A DNA stretch of 64,000 nt, from contig BROG01000511.1 of assembly GCA_030159075.1 (NCBI GenBank), forward strand, positions 62,001 to 126,000. Reading direction: 5' to 3'. Both the position numbers and the translations under genes were made by a program. The DNA comes from Atrina japonica (lineage: Eukaryota; Mollusca; Bivalvia; Pterioida; Pinnidae). Of the stretch, positions 60,426 to 64,000 are shown piece after piece. How positions within the stretch are numbered: the stretch's first letter is position 1; every line of letters starts with the position of its first letter. Under the pieces are notes generated by a model that searched no databases, was not told where the DNA came from, and saw only the letters and a program-made list of their open reading frames with translations.

Positions 60426-60968
60426 GTTGAATTAATGTTTATGTTGGAAAGTAAACAGTCCAGTTATTCCGTACCTGCCGAGTCCCAAGCCTAACACATA
60501 GGTTTAGTGGAAGTTTATGGTCAAGTGCCTTGTTTGATAAATGATCGCATACCGACTGTTTTCCTACATGGTAATGAATTATTACTGTATACTAACGTCA
60601 TAAAATAGCCACAAGTGTCCACTCCAATGTCCTGCAACTTTTTGCGCTTGTGTAAACACAAACAATTGACTATTTTCAAAGACAAATGGGAAAAATAATC
60701 TGTGTATCATGTGTATCTGGTTGGTGTCAATTCGAGACAATTATTTATTTATTAGTTCACACCGAGAAGTTCCATTTTATATCCCATGAATTCTTATAAA
60801 CCTACGAAATATCAGAACCCTACAAATTTGGACAAAACTATTACTACCACTCAAAATGTTAGGACAATGGCTAATTAGAGAGTTATATACGATCGTGCGT
60901 TGTCAAGGTGAAAATGTTGTTTTATATAACTTCTCATCACACCCACACATTTTTAGGTTATTACGCAA
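60426..60968. other. Upstream region of the reeler gene
   Basis: Should hold the promoter and 5' UTR. No TATA box at a sensible distance is clear, and no repeat was recognised. Confidence 0.35.
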
Positions 60969-61329
60969 AAAGGGACATTAACTGTGGTTTTTTTTTTCCA
61001 AAAAATAATTTATTTTTCCTATTATGATTGATATACAATAACAAAAAAAAAGATATACACAGACATAAATATTCTAAAATTCCTATATATTTTGTAAAAA
61101 CTGCCTGAAAAACCCAGATTAGCAACTGTTCATTTGCAATTGATTAATTCAAAATTGCAATTTGTATATATACATACCACACTGGACGGGATTTTATTTT
61201 CATATATAGGAATGTAAGATTTTTACCTTTTATTATAACTCTTACTCGTTATTGCACATCAAGTACAAGCAGGAAAATGAGAAAAATTGACTTTTTTTTG
61301 TTTGTTAAACAGAACTAACTCTTTTTTAA
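60969..61329 (+). mobile_element. AAAGGGACATTAA element, further copy
   Basis: Starts AAAGGGACATTAACTGTGG and follows the 34384 copy through AGATATACACAGACATAAA, CTATATATTTTGTAAAAACT and ACATCAAGTACAAGCAG. The right end is poorly preserved. Confidence 0.6.
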
Positions 61330-61483
61330 AGACGAAGGGCAAAGTGTGATTTAGAATTATTTGACCCTAAGATTTGACTCAAACGTAAAGTACAAAGGTA
61401 CTGAAATAAGGGATATTCAATGAATAATAATAAAATGTGGTTCATACCATGTACATTCCTTTATCTGACATTTTGATAAACTG

Positions 61484-61583
<100 letters not shown>

Positions 61584-61749
61584 AAACATATTAACATATT
61601 TGTAAATACGTACTCTAATTTCCATATAAGTTTAAACGTGTGTCGATGTGGTTCGATGATTACAAACATGACTCTGAATCTAAAGAAATAATACATCTTC
61701 ATGGATTTGGTAAGCTGGAGAAACAACTATAATTTTGTGCAAGTATATA

Positions 61750-62060
61750 CATAAGTGTATAACCTCTATGTTTCTATACGTAAGCTTAGTACGTGTATAC
61801 GTAACATTTGTTCGTCTATAATATAGCTGTTGTGTATGTGATCTTTTACCTCTATACGTAACATTTGTTCGTCTATAATATAGTTGTTGTGTATGTGATC
61901 TTTTACCTCTATACGTAACATTTGTTCGTCTATAATATAGTTGTTGTGTATGTGATCTTTTACCTCTATATGTAACCTTTGTAACTGTGTATGGAACTTT
62001 AGTGTGCTTATAATGTAACCTTCGTGCGTCTATAATATAACCTTTGGGTGTGTATCTTTT
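61750..62060. repeat. 57-bp minisatellite
   Basis: Three near-identical units of CTATACGTAACATTTGTTCG, TCTATAATATAGTTGTTGTG, TATGTGATCTTTTACCT, with decayed units on both sides. Confidence 0.85.
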
Positions 62061-62213
62061 TACAGGTAAAACTGAGTTGATGTAAAATCGCATATAACAC
62101 CTCTGAATGTTAAAGATCTGTGAATGAATTTTGTAGAGGCATTCGTGTACTTCAGAACTTTTAATTTGAACGATTGAACGTGTTTATCTAAATTTCATAT
62201 TTATATATTAGAT

Positions 62214-62214
62214 A

Positions 62215-62310
<96 letters not shown>
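62214..62310. repeat. (ATT)n microsatellite
   Basis: About 32 TAT/ATT units with one ATC. Asn-rich translations on the minus strand are artefacts. Confidence 0.95.
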
Positions 62311-62851
62311 AACTGTTGTGTGAATGGATAAATGATAATACCCCTAAGTTTCTTTTGTTAGTATGAAAAGGGAGATATTCTAGTGTTTTGCAAGTGTATT
62401 TTGTGTTTTTCACTATTGTTCTAGAAGATTTTCATGAGGTTTGTCTGTTCAATTTGAAGAGGATATAACTGTTGCATATATATGTACACATATATTTGCA
62501 TTTACACACACTTATAAATTCTATTTTTATATGCATGCACAGACCAAAAATAATAATTATAACCCCTGGAACCCTCCCTAACAAATATACTACAAATTAA
62601 AAAAAAACACCAACCCAGATAAAAATAGAAATGAAGAAAACACAGGGTGGTTAATATGCAAAATTGTTCATATCAAGAAAAAAGCAATATCGTAAACTCT
62701 CGCCCACGTATATATTTGGACATACCTTCCATGTCATTATTACTAGCCCATTATTATGATCAGAATGATATATTTCATTATACGTTCAGTAATAAAACTA
62801 ATAACTGTTTTATTTTGCCGAGGACAATGTTCTCACTTTGAAAATGTCTTC
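62311..62851. other. Intergenic, nothing recognised
   Basis: AT-rich, with no gene or repeat I can support. Confidence 0.4.
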
Positions 62852-63196
62852 AATAGACCATTTTCGAGTTGTCTTGTTACGTTACGATTCATCATAATAG
62901 AGTGCGGTTTCACAAAGCAAAGTAAGGCATCACTATATTCCGGACAAGCAGTTTATCGCCTCTATGATCATGGATATTAATATCATGAAGTAATAGATGC
63001 CAGATAAGAGAGATAATTAAAAAAAAATTATTTCCTCGCAGATGAAGTGAAATAAGATATCGCCGAATATCGTCAATGAACATATTACATAATCTGAATC
63101 GACCTTGCCCAAAACTTTCAGATGATGTCACGTAGTCTAAGTACAAACTATTGTGACGAAACTGAACGGAATCGCACAACTCGAAAATGGTCTGTT
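62852..63196. mobile_element. MITE with AATAGACCATTTTCGAG ends, copy 2
   Basis: 345 bp. AGACCATTTTCGAGTTGT at the left pairs perfectly with ACAACTCGAAAATGGTCT at the right. It has the same end motif as the element at 35068-35389. Confidence 0.8.
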
Positions 63197-63419
63197 GCCA
63201 CTGTATCAGAAAATCCGCATTGTTGTCTATGTTGAGCTATGAATGGCAGTCGTCATGTTAAAATGTATACCGAATGAAATGGCGACATTTCAGTCCGAGG
63301 CAAAACAATAGATGTTGACTGATCTTATATGCACTTTTGATATTATACTTATTTAACTAAATAGAACATATACAAGCTAAACCTCTAGATGATACTATGG
63401 ATATGACGTGAATATAAGA

Positions 63420-63560
63420 CAAACATTGGTCTCTGGAAAACTATATGTTGGATCAGGTGCCTTGGAACTATATGTGGGATCAGGTGCCTTGGAGCAACCA
63501 ACATCCCCTACTAGTTACACTCACTATCATTCCGTGGAACTAAAACGCTCATATGAACGT
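63420..63560 (-). mobile_element. R-family tail fragment with internal duplication
   Basis: Two adjacent copies of AACTATATGTGGGATCAGGT followed by GCCTTGG, then AACCAACATCCCCTACTAG. It is a 3' tail without RT. Confidence 0.55.
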
Positions 63561-64000
63561 AGGACATTACTGTCTTGACTTGTGCATCATAATTTGCGTA
63601 ATAAAATTATTCAAAACATATTTAAAACATAAATATATATGCGAAATTAAATTGTAACCGAAAGCAATTATAATAATTCCTCAAAACTCTTGACTTCCCA
63701 TTTTAGTAAAACTGCTCGATGGCCTTTTGATGTCCATTGTTAGAAATGTAAATCACTAGTCTGCAGGTGAATTTTCTGTTAAATATAAATACCCTACATC
63801 ATATTGAAACCCCATTGTAACCATATTGAGGCTCGATATGCAAATCTAATATCCTGTCATGGTGCGTTAAGTCGTCTAACGGTTACTAAGAAACGTTTCT
63901 TCACGGTCGATGGAAAGAAAATGATAAAAATATCAAAACAATTTTCTTAGACTAAACTAGGTCGGAATTAATTCTTCATTACACAAAGCGATATAACTAT
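63561..64000. other. Right edge, nothing recognised
   Basis: AT-rich sequence to the window edge without a supported feature. Confidence 0.4.

Noticed and set aside
62647..62980. Short plus-strand frames before the right-hand MITE
   Set aside because: No similarity recognised, no exon signals, and one overlaps the MITE.

Overview
The window looks like nuclear DNA of a bivalve mollusc, or at least a lophotrochozoan animal. It is AT-rich, intron-bearing and dense with minisatellites, tRNA-derived SINEs, small inverted-repeat transposons and retroelement remains. Three protein-coding genes could be assembled. The species cannot be fixed from the sequence alone; bivalve is an inference from the repeat types, the intronless B-box gene and the protein similarities.

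Gene 1 (minus strand, 2032-19409) is FBXO42, an F-box plus kelch substrate receptor of SCF ubiquitin ligases. Nine exons join in phase through GT-AG sites into a 627-residue frame that runs from the F-box through the kelch propeller to the conserved C-terminal block. Five of its eight introns carry tandem arrays with different units: 33, ~39, 26, 49 and 68 bp. Intron 1 also holds large inverted-repeat elements.

From about 19.6 to 40 kb the window is mainly transposon debris. Seven or more copies of one reverse-transcriptase family (called R1-R7 here; it resembles Penelope-like elements) lie mostly on the minus strand. One copy (R2) is split by a decayed 7.7 kb Ty3/gypsy-type LTR retrotransposon (22614-30340), and the empty site can be read from sister copies. 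Several MITE families are defined by paired ends; two families show clean TA or 8-bp target duplications.

Gene 2 (plus strand, 40594-41628) is an intronless B-box protein with a C-terminal NHL-like propeller and no RING. A TATA box lies 36 bp before its ATG and a poly(A) signal 132 bp after its stop.

From 41.8 to 50.4 kb there are hairpin elements, a hAT-like MITE, two adjoining minisatellites (49/297 bp and 33 bp), further R copies, a Harbinger transposase fragment and a SINE with a perfect 10-bp target duplication.

Gene 3 (minus strand, 51902-60425) encodes a secreted reeler-domain protein of 229 residues in four exons. Its 6.3 kb first intron contains a 2 kb tract almost devoid of G on the plus strand, bracketed by identical 84-bp direct repeats. 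The last 3.5 kb are microsatellites, MITEs and R-family tail fragments.

The three genes share no pathway; each is an independent host gene in repeat-rich DNA. No clear new molecular system was found. The most unusual structures are the nested LTR insertion with its readable empty site, the G-depleted tract and the array-filled FBXO42 introns.
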